In this document: positions 21,761 to 33,100 of the stretch, piece by piece
Layout of the letters: every line of letters starts with the position of its first letter
How positions within the stretch are numbered: the stretch's first letter is position 1
NCBI GenBank assembly: GCA_029449245.1
Contig: JANATF010000001.1
Coordinates: 992,001 to 1,056,000 of the forward strand
Origin: Mortierella alpina
Taxonomy: Eukaryota > Mortierellomycota > Mortierellomycetes > Mortierellales > Mortierellaceae
DNA length: 64,000 bases
Reading direction: 5' to 3'
The notes under the pieces: generated by a model
Database searches by the model: none
What the model was told of the DNA's origin: nothing
The model's input: the letters and a program-made list of their open reading frames with translations, nothing else
Translations under genes and position numbers: made by a program

Positions 21761-24675
21761 ATGTCCCGACCTTCAAGGTCATCCTCAATATCTCCATTCA
21801 AGGACTTGTCGGCGTCCCCTTCGCCAAGCTTGCCGGATGAGGGCTACGACGAGCAACGCTTGGATATTCCAAAATGGGTCAAACACTGGAGCGACGAACA
21901 AAAAGCAGGCAAGGGGCTTTATGCAGCGGTACAGCGGGCCTCTTCTACGGCGGGTATCCCGGAGTCTTGTTCTAATCCAGCCACTATTGTTGTGGTATAT
22001 GCCATCTAGAACTGGCCATCCAGCTGTTAAAGTCCGTTTCACCATCGGTCTTCTCGAGGAGCTATGCTCGCCTTGTGCCTTTATTCGAGTACAGGGATTT
22101 CCTTGTTCTTCTGCCGTACGAACTCACAGGTATGTACTAAAAGTCATTATTCACACGCAAGGCGATGATGGCTCATATTCTAACCAGCGTCTCCGGTTTC
22201 GAATCTTAGTCCATCTGCTCTCCTTTTTGGATGCAAAGACCCTCATTAATGTTGCGCTTGTTTCGAAGGCATGGAACAAGTTTGCCTCCGATAACGCTGT
22301 CTGGAGAGGTCTTTACTTTCGCCATGGCTGGACTGTCAACCACGAGATGGTGGACTGGTATATTAACGCGACGGAACAGGAAGAGGAATGGGCTATGAAA
22401 GTCCGGGATGTGCAGGATGTGCAGTCGAGGGTTCACTTCGAGTCCGAGCTCACAGTCAGCCGAGGGAAGCGCAAGATGGCGGATTGTGATATGAGAGATG
22501 CCAGAGACCAAGACTGTGGCGACTACGAGATGCTTCATGACGTCCACGACGAGCAGAGTGCTCTTTATGATCAGTATCAGGATGGGCTATTTCATACCCA
22601 CCAGCATTTCGCTGCAGAGTCATCGCCGACTGGACATTCAGAGGACGTGGATATGGGCCATCTCTCAGCGGATGAATACGATGAATCTAGCTCCCCGATA
22701 TCGATTCCGCCCTCATCGCCCACTTCACGCAACACGTCCGCATCGCCAGAGCAGTCGCCCTCATTCAGTCCAACCGGACCTTTTCCTCGGTCTCGAAGCG
22801 CCTCTTCATCTGTGCGAACACCCACGGGCAGCCAGCGCCACGGCCGATTCTCTTTGTCGAGTGCAACCTTCATGCCCTCACTCCATCGCACCCGCCTGCC
22901 CATTTACACCCTGGGAAGCAATCTAATGACTCCCCCCTCCATGCTGAGAAAAATGTCCCAAAGGAGTAGCCCTCCAGCACCACTTCGTATACCAGGCGCA
23001 CAACCAGGAAGTTCTTCAGGAACCTCAGCGTCAGCCTCTCGATCGTCGAGATTTTTTGGACACCAAAGAGCTAGCTCCGCGGACCAGCCTCGTTCTGGAA
23101 CTCACCCGCTTTCTCCGACTATGCCCTCTTCACCCACCCTCTCAAGCAGTGGCTCTAATGGACCGCACTCGCCTCTTGCCACCAAGAGCCTTTGGAGCGT
23201 GATCAGGCACGGAGTTATGGGCGTTTCTGGGTCTGCAGCGTGGCCCTCACTGCATTCGCAGAGGCACACGGAGTCGGGGGATCCTGGACCATCGAGTTCC
23301 AGCCACCAGAACCACCACCAGTCACACCTCTCCCCTTCCCTCCCAGCCTGGCTCATGCATCTTCCCTCACCTCTTGCTAGCGCATCCGCCCGATACCACA
23401 GCCGGAGCTCGTCAACGCCTTCGGCATCTCCTGCAACAACTGCCTTTCCCGATTCTGCATTTTCAACCGACATATCGGGTACCAAATTTGAAACAACACC
23501 GCCCCCCATACCAAGACGAATTGATTATCAAGCTATGAACGCACCGTCGCCTTTGGAAGTGCTTTCTCCAGATGTTCTTCGGATTCACAGGGATCCTACA
23601 ACTCACCGGGCCGCGATCAATTGGAAGTTCTTGTGCAAGCAACGCCGGATGCTCGAACAGAACTGGAATAGAGGAATTCATTCGGTCAAGGAGGTCCCAG
23701 GACATACAGAGGGTATATACTGCATCCAGTTTGATGATCACAAGATTGTCAGTGGCAGTCGGGATAATACCATCAAGATTTGGGACATGGAGACCGGTGC
23801 TTGTCGCCGCACCTATGTCGGCCATAGCGCCAGTGTGCTGTGCCTTCAATATGATGAAGATCTTATTGTAAGCGGCAGCAGTGATGCCACGATCAACGTC
23901 TGGGACTTGAATACTGGCAAGGTACTTCAGCGACTGGCGGGTCATGCCGACAGCGTCCTCAGCCTGCGATTTGAGAAGGACACAGTGATCAGTTGCAGCA
24001 AAGATCGAACAGTCAAGATTTGGAAGATCAGCACTGGCGAGATGCTCAAGACTCTCGTTGGCCATCGCGCCGCTGTCAACGCTGTTCAATTTTCGCCAGA
24101 ATCGGCTGCGCCTTCACCGTTGGCAGGTAGTCCCAGAGTGGTTGTCTCGGCTAGTGGAGACAAGTCGATCAAGATCTGGTCGTTTGATACGGGTGAATGC
24201 TTGCGGACACTGGAGGGCCATACCCGAGGAATTGCCTGCATCCAGTTTGAAGGGAATGTCATCGTCAGCGGGAGCTCGGACAAGACGATCAAGATCTGGG
24301 ACATTGCTAAGGGAGAGTGTGTCAAGACTTTGATTGGGCATGAAGGACTGGTTCGGACGTTACAGTTCTCGGGCGGACGCATCATAAGCGGTAGCTATGA
24401 TGAGACGCTCAAGATCTGGGAGCAGGAGAGTGGCAGACTGCTTGCGGATTTGGACGGCAGACATTCTCATCGAGTGTTCAAGTTGCAGTTCAACGAATCC
24501 AAAATCGTGAGTTGCTCACAAGACCAAAAGGTATGTTATGTGTCGGATGCCGATGTATATACGGTGCTGCAGATCATTTTTGAGCGCTGTTCACTAAGAC
24601 TCGTACGTTTAATGCTTCTTGACATAGATCATCATTTGGGACTTTGCGGTCGGCATCGACACAACTTTTTTCTAG
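21761..24675 (+). CDS. F-box/WD40-repeat protein (Cdc4/Met30/beta-TrCP type SCF adaptor)
   Basis: SCF ubiquitin ligases use such proteins to bind phosphorylated substrates. The modelled exons are 21761-21953, 22010-22129, 22210-24530 and 24628-24675, giving 893 aa. The F-box spans the second intron and reads LPYELTVHLLSFLDAKTLIN then VALVSKAWNKF (about residues 98-135). A Ser/Pro-rich stretch of about 400 aa follows. Seven WD40 repeats then fill residues about 602 to the end, each with the GH...(I/V)KIWD pattern, for example SGSRDNTIKIWDMETG and SGSSDKTIKIWDIAKGE. The last blade is completed by the 15-codon final exon (IIIWDFAVGIDTTFF). The region just before the propeller (NWKFLCKQRRMLEQNWNRG) is typical of the Cdc4/Met30 group. 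I cannot tell which orthologue it is. The 5' region is divergent with Nup93. Confidence 0.9.
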
Positions 24676-24830
24676 ACGTAATTTACCATCCTTATGCATT
24701 CCATATTTGCTCTCCGAGCATTCAAAAGCGTGCGTGCCACGCGTATACCCCCAATATATATATCGTATTTGTACCATAATTGTTTGAGGCATCGCCAACA
24801 ATACACCTCTACTCTTTATTGCCCTAAATT

Positions 24831-25934
24831 TCAGGACAGGTGCACCCGACTAATCTCGTCAGCAATCTTGCTTATCTCTGCTTGATCCTGAGATCCCACT
24901 GCCTGACATGATCCATTGCACCCGAAGCGAGGTTTAGAATCAATTGCTTCTGCCTGGGGAGGCTGTTGTTTATCCTCGTTGGCCTCATTTTCCTGACCTG
25001 GTAACTGCACTTGCAACTTTGGCGTGTTGGCTGCCAGTTTCTTTGCCTTTTCTTCTTCCGAGCCTTCTTCATCCGAAAGATCAGTGTCTTCGTCGGAATC
25101 CGTGGCCGGCAGCTCTGGCCAACTCTCTCGGGGCCCAGCCCATCCGCACTCTTCACACAGCTTGGTCACTGCAGGATCGTGTGGCTGCTTTGGACACTCC
25201 TTGATTTTCTTGAGGTAGCGCAATGGCAGATCATAATCTATAGAGTTTACGATTTCAAGGTTAGGGTTGAGGCCCTCTCGGATGCAATTGCCGAGGAATT
25301 GTTACCGTCTAGATCTCACTTACGGATTCCATCGCAGAACCTATGACCATGCGGGGAAGGAAAGTAAGGATAAAGGACGATGAATAACGGCAGGGTGGTG
25401 ATTCATATTCGCATATCGATGTATATCACTACAGAGAATTGAAAACTTACGGAGGTCTAGTGGTGTATCTACAATCACAGATACTGTAGAACGTCTGAGT
25501 GTTTTTACCGTCTGGGACTTTCCACCGCAATGGCTTGAAGGTTGTGCCTTTGTGGGATTTGCCATCGCACCTGAAGTGAGAGAATGGAAGCAATGTCAGG
25601 AATGGTCCTTCAAAAAAATGAGCGCAGGGACTGATCAGCATATCAGAATGCCCATCGCACACCACTTTGCCGTACCATGGCCCTTTCTTTGTCAAGCCGC
25701 AAGTGCACCACTCTTTAATCGAGCCTGGCTTGAGGCCGCGGACAGAGCAGGGATTATACTATGCACAGCAAAATGAACAGAGATGAAGAAAACGTTGAGG
25801 GGGCAATGCTGGTTAGGGTCTGTGCAAGGGTGTTTTGCCCGTTGCGGACATAGAGTTGTGTGGAGGGGGGTCCTCGGACGTACATTTGTGACTTTTGGCT
25901 TTCGAGAAAGGTGGCCCAAGTCTTCGATATCCAT
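24831..25934 (-). CDS. CDGSH-type iron-sulfur protein with two CDGSH-like motifs (CISD3-like)
   Basis: CDGSH proteins bind a 2Fe-2S cluster with three Cys and one His. The modelled exons, from start to stop, are 25934-25884, 25758-25676, 25570-25451, 25340-25324 and 25237-24831, giving 225 aa. The first motif reads CTCGLTKKGPWCDGKSH and the second CDCRYTTRPPFCDGIH. Both keep C-x-C, the Thr, the Pro and the CDG core with a His. Between them runs KGTTFKPLRWKV, also family-typical. Two motifs in one chain match CISD3, a mitochondrial matrix protein. The first motif has one extra residue (CDGKSH instead of CDGSH) and the second has Ile in place of Ser. The fourth exon is only 17 nt. After the second domain comes an acidic, low-complexity tail of about 120 aa not usual for CISD3. 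The N-terminus (MDIEDLGHLSRK) lacks an obvious mitochondrial signal, although the frame is open upstream. Confidence 0.85.
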
Positions 25935-26387
25935 TGTACGATGAAGGTGAGGTGAAGATGTAAGCGTGGAGGTTGAGGAGGGTGATGAGGGAGGAGTGGA
26001 GTGGTGGTGGGGGAGGGTATGAGGCGTAAGGGGAGAAAGAAGAAGAGCGAGGCTCGCCTCTGTGGAGCGATATTTTTGAGTTTTCTCACGAGGGCCCTCT
26101 CCACTTGAGGAGCTTAGCGGACCATGGACACATGCTGAGCACACAACGGCGCTGTTTTTCCGAATCGCCGGATACTCGCCGTGCACTCAGGCATCGCGGC
26201 AGACAGATGACTTCTGCCTCGCCACACATTGCGAGGCCAGAAGCAAGAAGCGGGCACATCAATGACATCTGCTGGAACTTCGCCCACAGAATGTCAAACA
26301 GGTGCATATGACGTCACTTGATCCTTTTTAAAGTGGAGATCTGCAATGGCAGATCGCTCTTTCTCCACATACACTCTCTTCGGCTAC
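25935..26387. other. Divergent promoter between CDGSH gene and Trm5 gene
   Basis: This is 453 bases between two divergent start codons. The part next to the CDGSH gene is strongly asymmetric: G-rich on the + strand, hence C/T-rich in the direction of that gene (about 25935-26050). No further gene is supported. Confidence 0.5.
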
Positions 26388-28456
26388 ATGATTCCACCAC
26401 CAGCAATCCAACGGGGACTGATGACCCTAGACAGGGCCCTCTTCAAAAAGTCCGTCAGTGTGATGGCCATCAGGATCCCTGCCAGCATGACGATGGAATG
26501 CAGGAAGGTGCTTGGAAAGTAAGGCACTACGCCACCCTTCGAGGGCGTACGGCACAACGGAGACAACGCACACAAATCTCTTAACTGACAACGCATTGCT
26601 TGGCATTATCGTGCATGATTAGCGATATGTTGCTGGAACCCAAGATCAGAAATGTCGTTGCCAGTGACGATGGTGAACAGTCAAAGAGGCTTGTGCTACT
26701 CAGTCTTTCGATCAAGGATGAAGGTTCGGACACGGCAGCCTAGCAAAGGACTAAGATCGCTCTTCGATTGCCTGTATTACTTGGTTCTCAAAGGACCGTT
26801 ATTTATGCGATATACCGAAATAGGATTGGAAGGCGCGTCAGAAGCGACCAAGGAGTTCATCAAGGAGAAAGGCGTGGATGTGACAAAGTCCGAGTTTAGC
26901 GTGGAATATGATCATTGGACTGCAGGTATATTCATTGCCGATCGGATGCACCACGGCTCTCAACATAATCACTTGGAGGTCTAACTCACACCAGCTTTGC
27001 TCTTGGTGTCTACGAAATGATTTAGACGAGATTTTGCGCGCCATTTTGCCGGAGGAAATCATTGACGAGGCGCCATCGTCGTTCACGACAGTCGGACACA
27101 TTGCACACATGAATCTCAAGGACGAATACCTTCCCTACAAAAATCTGATTGGACAGGTCATTTTGGACAAGAACCCAAACTTGAAGACTGTCGTCAATAA
27201 GATGGACTCGATTGATACCACTTTCAGGTTCTTCAAGATGGAGGTTCTTGCAGGAGAGGACAACATGATTGCCGAAGTTGTAAGTCATCCCGATATTATT
27301 GCTCGTTAGGTTACAGAGTGCGATGGAACATCGTTTAACATGATCGTATCTGTGTCTTCGTCGCTGACTTGAAGCGGGAGAGTGGATGCAGATTCAAGTT
27401 CGACTTTGCGCAAGTTTACTGGAACTCGCGCCTTCACACAGAACACGAGCGATTGGTCAAGATGTTCAAGCCAACGGATGCTGTGTGCGATGTCATGGCG
27501 GGCGTTGGACCTTTTGCCATGCCGGCTGCAAAGAAAGGCTGCATGGTGTACGCCAATGACCTCAACCCTGTTTCGTACAAGTACATGGTTGAGAACAAGA
27601 CCCTCAATAAGGTACGTGCTATACTGTTTGTACTGCGACTTTGGATCCCTGGAGCTCCTTGAACTAATCTCCATCTGAATGCTCCTGTGACCCTCTACAA
27701 CTCTTAGCTCAAAGACAACCTGCACATCTACAATCTGGATGGCCGGGAGTTCGTTCGCAAAGCTGTTGCGGATTTGGAAAAATCTGGATATCAAAGACCT
27801 CCTGAGGCACCCGTTGTTGTGAAAGGCAAGAAGGGCGCAGCCAACACGACACCTCAGGCACCTGCACCTACGCCCACTGCTGAGCAACCGTCAAGGACGG
27901 AAGCAGCGGCTCTAGGCTTCAAGACCTTTGATCACTTTGTGATGAACCTCCCAGCCACAGCCATTGAGTTCTTGGACGCCTTCCGTGGCCTTTTCCAAGG
28001 TCGCGAAGCCCAGATTACTGAACCCAAGACACAGCTGCCCATGATCCATTGCCACTGCTTCTCCAAGAGCGACAAGCCAGAGGACGATGTCAGGGAGCGC
28101 GTTGAGAAGGTGATGGGTGGTCATCTCGAACTGGACTCTGTCAAACTTCACTGGGTCCGCAAGGTCGCACCCAACAAGGATATGTACTGTATCTCGTTCC
28201 GTTTGCCCGCCGAGATTGCGTTTGCAAGGTAAGGTAAAATAACAGCGCGGTCCGTATATGGATATATGCAGCAACCGTGGGATGATAAGGATGAATGGAG
28301 GCTCACCTCGCTTTTTTCCCAAAACCCCTCTTTTTCTCAACGCGAAGCGATGCGAAACGTAAGCTGGAACCCCTGTCCGAAGTTGACCACGCAGCCGTCG
28401 CGAGCAACCCGGAGGCCGAGTCGATCTCTGCCGAGAAGCGTCTCAAGACGGAGTAG
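26388..28456 (+). CDS. TRM5: tRNA (guanine37-N1)-methyltransferase Trm5
   Basis: Trm5 makes m1G37 next to the anticodon, which prevents +1 frameshifting, using S-adenosylmethionine. The modelled exons are 26388-26518, 26623-26723, 26824-26925, 27026-27279, 27375-27611, 27708-28228 and 28348-28456, which join in frame to 484 aa; yeast Trm5 is 499 aa. Family motifs appear in order: [67 protein letters not shown], the SAM-binding [18 protein letters not shown], the ribose-binding ANDLNP, and [16 protein letters not shown] with the NLP motif. A Pro/Ala-rich insert of about 35 residues (about 27795-27905) lies before the last motif. The C-terminal tail is short and Lys/Glu-rich. No mitochondrial presequence is obvious at this start. 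The gene is divergent with the CDGSH gene and convergent with GNA1. Confidence 0.92.
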
Positions 28457-28609
28457 TTTGACATCCAGAAACGCCTGCCCCACCCTCATAGCCACTCCTT
28501 GATATATCCTTTCGCATCACATTATCACACTAAAGTCATTATGGTATAAGATAGATGTATTTTGCAAGGAAGGAGAAATGATGTACGGTACAAGAACAAG
28601 GGAAGCCGT

Positions 28610-29254
28610 TTACAGCTTGGCTTGAGCGGGCTTGTTGACGTACCAGCCCATCTCGACACCCTTGCGCTCGAAGCCACACTTTTCGTAGAAGGGCACGTTC
28701 TTTTCTGAACAGTCCAGGATGACCTTGTAGCAGCCCTGGAGCTGTCCTATTGCCTTGAGCGTTTCAATGATCCGGAGTCCCAACTTCTTGCCCTGCTGGT
28801 CTGCAGAGACAGCGATGTCCTCAATGTGGCCGACGAGTCCCAACTGACGGATGAACTTGCGCTCAACCAGGACGGTGCCTGCAGCGACGATCTTGCCTCT
28901 GCCGGGTGTGACGAGCGAGGGCGAGGAAGATGTTGCGGATCTGGGGGTGGTCGCGGGCACGTTCATATCCTCGATGACGATGGTGAAGTACTCGTCATTG
29001 CGCTGCTTGAGGTATTGGAAACGCTTTTGAAAGTCTTCGTCTGAGATAGTGCCAATGGTGGTGAGAACCTCGAGAGTCTTGAGGAACGAGGTGTTGGATC
29101 GGATCTGGTTGTCGGTCCTGGCCAAGGGACGCACCACATAACCGGCTGGGAGGCGCTCTTGCAGCTCGGCGGGAATAAGAGCGGGATCGAACAGAAGGTC
29201 GTCCGACTTCTTGAAGGGACTCTTGGTGACGCTAGAGATGGAGACGGGTGCCAT
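28610..29254 (-). CDS. GNA1: Glucosamine-6-phosphate N-acetyltransferase (GNA1)
   Basis: Gna1 transfers acetyl from acetyl-CoA to glucosamine-6-phosphate, a step of UDP-GlcNAc synthesis that feeds chitin and glycoprotein synthesis. The gene is a single exon of 214 aa starting at the ATG at 29254. GNAT-fold hallmarks are visible: VVRPL, LTTIG, FIRQLGLVGHIEDIAVSADQQG then KKLGLRIIETL (the acetyl-CoA loop), YKVILDCSEKN and VPFYEKCGFERKGVEMGWY. The last two are specific to GNA1. The enzyme is longer than yeast Gna1 (159 aa) because of a longer N-terminus and a Ser/Thr/Pro insert of about 22 residues in the strand-loop before KIVAAGTVLVERKF. The product should be cytosolic. The 5' side is divergent with the MscS channel across about 0.94 kb. 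Confidence 0.93.
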   Translation of the reverse strand: MAPVSISSVTKSPFKKSDDLLFDPALIPAELQERLPAGYVVRPLARTDNQIRSNTSFLKTLEVLTTIGTISDEDFQKRFQYLKQRNDEYFTIVIEDMNVPATTPRSATSSSPSLVTPGRGKIVAAGTVLVERKFIRQLGLVGHIEDIAVSADQQGKKLGLRIIETLKAIGQLQGCYKVILDCSEKNVPFYEKCGFERKGVEMGWYVNKPAQAKL

Positions 29255-30197
29255 TGTGTACTTTTGAAGATGTGTTCCTGTGTGGTGATGACGTCGAGCG
29301 TGAGAAAAGAGTTGATTAGGATGGATGGAAAGATGAGAAAGAAAAGAAAGGTGTGAGGTGCGATGTGAGGTGCAAGACAAACGGCTTGCGAAAAGGAGAG
29401 GGGGCGAGGAGAAGTGGCCGAGGGGTGTATCCAGAACTTGCAGTGTCACCGCACACATCAACAACGATAAGGTAGTGCGCTACTTTTAGGTTGTTGTTGC
29501 TGAATGCTGCCCACGGAGCAGAACCAGAGTCGGGCTCTCGGCGCTGGCCTCAGTGCAATCGATAGTGAGCGGGGAGTGATGGGGTTGAAATGAACCCCAG
29601 TGTACGAACCTAAAAATAATTGCACCATGGACCTGTATTTTTAGCAGCTGGAAAAAAAAGAAAAGAACAGGAGGCCCAGTTGTCGTTCCTCGTCGAGATG
29701 ACAGCATCCACAGACAGGCAAGTGCGATAATCCATGCTGGCTGATCTGACGCGACGTGAAACCCTGGTGACATCCACGCGTCAGGATAGAGCCCTTTCTT
29801 GCCTCTCTGCCTTAGGAAAACAACAAAATAGGCACCGATCCAGAACGGTCCTGTTGGACAGTTTTTGCTCCAACCGGACAATTGTGGTCAGTCAGCAGCG
29901 ACAATGGCAAGAACAGCAGCCTGGTTATGCCGTCTCGGTTCCAGCTTCGCCCAAGACTTGAGCATCGCCAGGTGTAAGAGGCTAGCAACTCTGGAAGTGA
30001 AAGGCCAACGTATCCCGTCTTTCCCTTTTCTCTCCTTCCATCATTATGGCCATTCTCTGACAACCACTCGCGGAAGACGACTCGCTGGATAAACCATAAA
30101 CCCTTTCTCTCTCTCTCTCCCTCTCTCTCTCTCTTCTCAATCTCTCTCTCCTTCAGCTTCAGGAACCGCACTCCACCAGACTATACGGTCCTGCGCC
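29255..30197. other. Divergent intergenic region between GNA1 and the MscS channel
   Basis: This is 943 bases with no supportable gene. A CT microsatellite lies at about 30105-30150, just before the MscS ATG, and a purine-rich (+ strand) stretch at about 29325-29420 is C/T-rich in the GNA1 direction. I saw no open frame with a recognisable domain. Confidence 0.5.
30105..30150 (+). repeat. CT microsatellite in MscS promoter/leader
   Basis: Interrupted (CT)n tract ending about 48 bases before the start codon of the MscS gene. Tracts of this type precede several genes in the window and may act as promoter or leader elements. Confidence 0.7.
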
Positions 30198-33100
30198 ATG
30201 ACAGATTCAAGACTAGTGGCTACTGCAGCAGACAAAACCGCTGAGGAAAGGAACGATTTGGGGTTTGAAAAGAAACCGCTACCAGATACCCGCAGAAGCA
30301 AAGGTGCGAACGTGCACCATGAGGGATCAATATTGTCGCTAGCACCTGATTCAACCGTGGCAATGATACCTGATACTCAGGGGATGCCAGCAACTTGTAA
30401 AGAAAGCACACCTCATGACAGCACGGAATTGCAGAAAGATATCGTTCTAAAATCGGCCGAACTGGAACTAGAATCACACACCAGCGCGACTGTGCGGCGT
30501 CGACGATCCCCTCAGTCCCCAGAGAACGGTCAGTCGGCTTCCAAGCAGCACGATTGTCGTTGGTCAATTGCCAGCAGCCGTCAGCTCGACAGCAGCACCA
30601 GTCTTATCCCTCAAACAATGCACCGTAAACCATCGCTGAGTTCGGTTCGCGATAATGTACCAGCGGGGATCAAAACGGAGCCCAATCTCGCATCGTTCAA
30701 GATGTGCATCGATGAGGCCTCTCCAGTCACAGCATCAAAGGACATGCAACAAGGAGAGAAGAGCAAAAATAATGTCCTCATCGACGAGGATGATGATTTT
30801 GACTGGGAGGTAGACAAGATCCACGAAGACAAGGACAAGAAAGACACCGAAGGAGGAAATTCTGAAAAGGGCATGCGACTTCAGGACGAAATCTGCTGTG
30901 CCCCTCTAAGTCGCCGCATACATCCCTGGATCATCAAGTTGTTCAAGAACGCCATTATCCTTGCCGTCCTCCTCGTCCCGAAGTTCGCACTCAAACATAT
31001 TCATGCTCACCATTCCAACACTGTAGTTTTGGCCGATGAAGGAAGACCGTACGTTGCAGTTGTTGTCGGTAATCACCTTGGATACTATTTGGTACAGCTC
31101 CTTGTCATGGCTCTCTTCAAAATCATCCACTCCCTCGGGACGGTCAAGATCAAAATCACACTCGAGACATACGACGCGCTTGTGCCTCATTTCGCTAGGA
31201 CCGTGTGGTTCTTTGGACTGATAGCCTTCTGGGGATTTCTTGTCCATGCCCCAAATTGCGCTGAGGCGCGAGCAAAACTCAACATCACAATAACCATGGA
31301 CGAGGGCGTTGACATGCAATGCCGGAGATGGCTTTTTTGGTGGGTGTATCGATGCATGTGGGGGATACAGGCCATGAACATGCTCTACCTCCTGAAGCGA
31401 TATTTGATGCAGGTCATCTCTGACCGCTTTGAGCAGGATAACTCGCGGTTTGTTGAACTCAACTTTCAAGGTCATGTATTGGATTCGCTTCAAAAGATAA
31501 AGGCACCAAGGCCCGCTCATCCACCCCAGCGACATTCTGGTCTCCACGCACCACACTATCGATGGACAGACAAATCATCGCATTGGTTGCGATCGCCTAA
31601 TGTCAGTCGACCTGCCTCGGCCACTGAGGAGAGGCCTGCCACAGCAGCCCGGGTTTCAGACGAACCTCAGAGGCGATCTGTGGTGCAGCTGGTGGTTCAG
31701 TCGATTCGAAGAAGACTCGACACCACGAAGGAGAGAGCCGTCGACGGGACAGCGACTTCGCCAGCGGGATCTATCACCGAGATGGACAGGGAAAACGAGC
31801 TGGAACCGCAGGAGTTTGTTCGGATGAGCAAGAAGAGAAAGTCCAAGCTAATCCATAGTCTTCGAAACAAGCCGATCGAGGTAACGCGTCGCGAAGGGGC
31901 CACTAGTGTTTGAGGTTTGCATCTTGCCATCTCTATGCAGTTCTCTCAGCAGGACACTATTCTATTTTCTTGAACAACTATAGAACCCGTACAAGAAAGC
32001 AAAGGACCTCTGGATTCGGATATGTCCTCAGCATCGAAACCATCTTGAACGCGTCGATCTGGAACAGCATATCAAGAAAAAGGACGTTGTAGAGCGAGTT
32101 TGGAAACTCTTTGATCCAAATGGAAGTGGCACAATCACACGGGCAATGTTCAAGAAAGGTGAGAGTCCCCGCATCTTCAATAGCCGCATATCGAGACGAG
32201 GGCAAGTTCTAACGCAAAAAACCAACCGTCATCTGTGATGAATGTGTCAGCTATCGTCGACATGGTTAACCTGCGCAAGAGTTTCACTTCCACCCACAAG
32301 ACATTCGAAAACGCCATGGCCAAGCTGGACATGCTGTTCAACATCATTGTCCTCCTTTTCGTGATCGTCGCGTTTCTGATCGCTTTCGATGTCGGTGTGC
32401 AGCAGTATGCTGTCAGCGTATCATCGGTAGGCGATGGCATTTGAAAACCAAACTAGAGCTCAGCGCATGATGGACAGATCGTTCGCCCCACTTTGACTGA
32501 TGAGCACTCTGTCTTGTTTTTTTATTTTCGTTTCGCTGCGCATCTAGTTGGTCGTGGGAGGCGCGTTTGTCACCGGAACATCGGCCAGGAACGCGTTTGA
32601 GTCCATGATATTTATTTTCGTCATGGTAGGTGCGCTCGTTCCTACTGCTCTATTCTTTTTTCTGGCATGAGGTCCGCTAGTGCGGTTGATAGAGAGTTAA
32701 CCAACATTATTTCATTGTGGGGTGTCTACTTTAGCGGCGTGAGTGATGTTGATTCCTAAGGCACTGAAGAATTATATGACGCGCGCCACAGATGGCTGTC
32801 TGGCTGACCAAGAATGCCTTGTTATGTTCTCCCTTAGCGTTCGATGTGGGCGACAAAATCGAACTTGACGTAAGACGGCAATGAGTGTAGAGCAATCTTT
32901 ATTGAGCCGCGACGCGTTTTATCCAGATAGATGCTAACAAAAACTTTACGCTGTATGACCTAGGATTCATTCTTTACAATCATGACCATCCATATCTTGA
33001 CTACAGAGATGAAACGTGGAGACGGCCTGGTAAATGCCCATTCAGCGTGTTTGTACGCTCATAGGATCGTTGAACAGGTATATTTCTTATAATTTTACCC

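Noticed and set aside
22592-22903. Antisense frames in the Ser/Pro-rich part of the F-box/WD40 gene
   Set aside because: Low-complexity shadows of the coding strand.
27306-27887. 193-aa open frame on the - strand in TRM5
   Set aside because: Antisense to conserved Trm5 exons; no recognisable motif.
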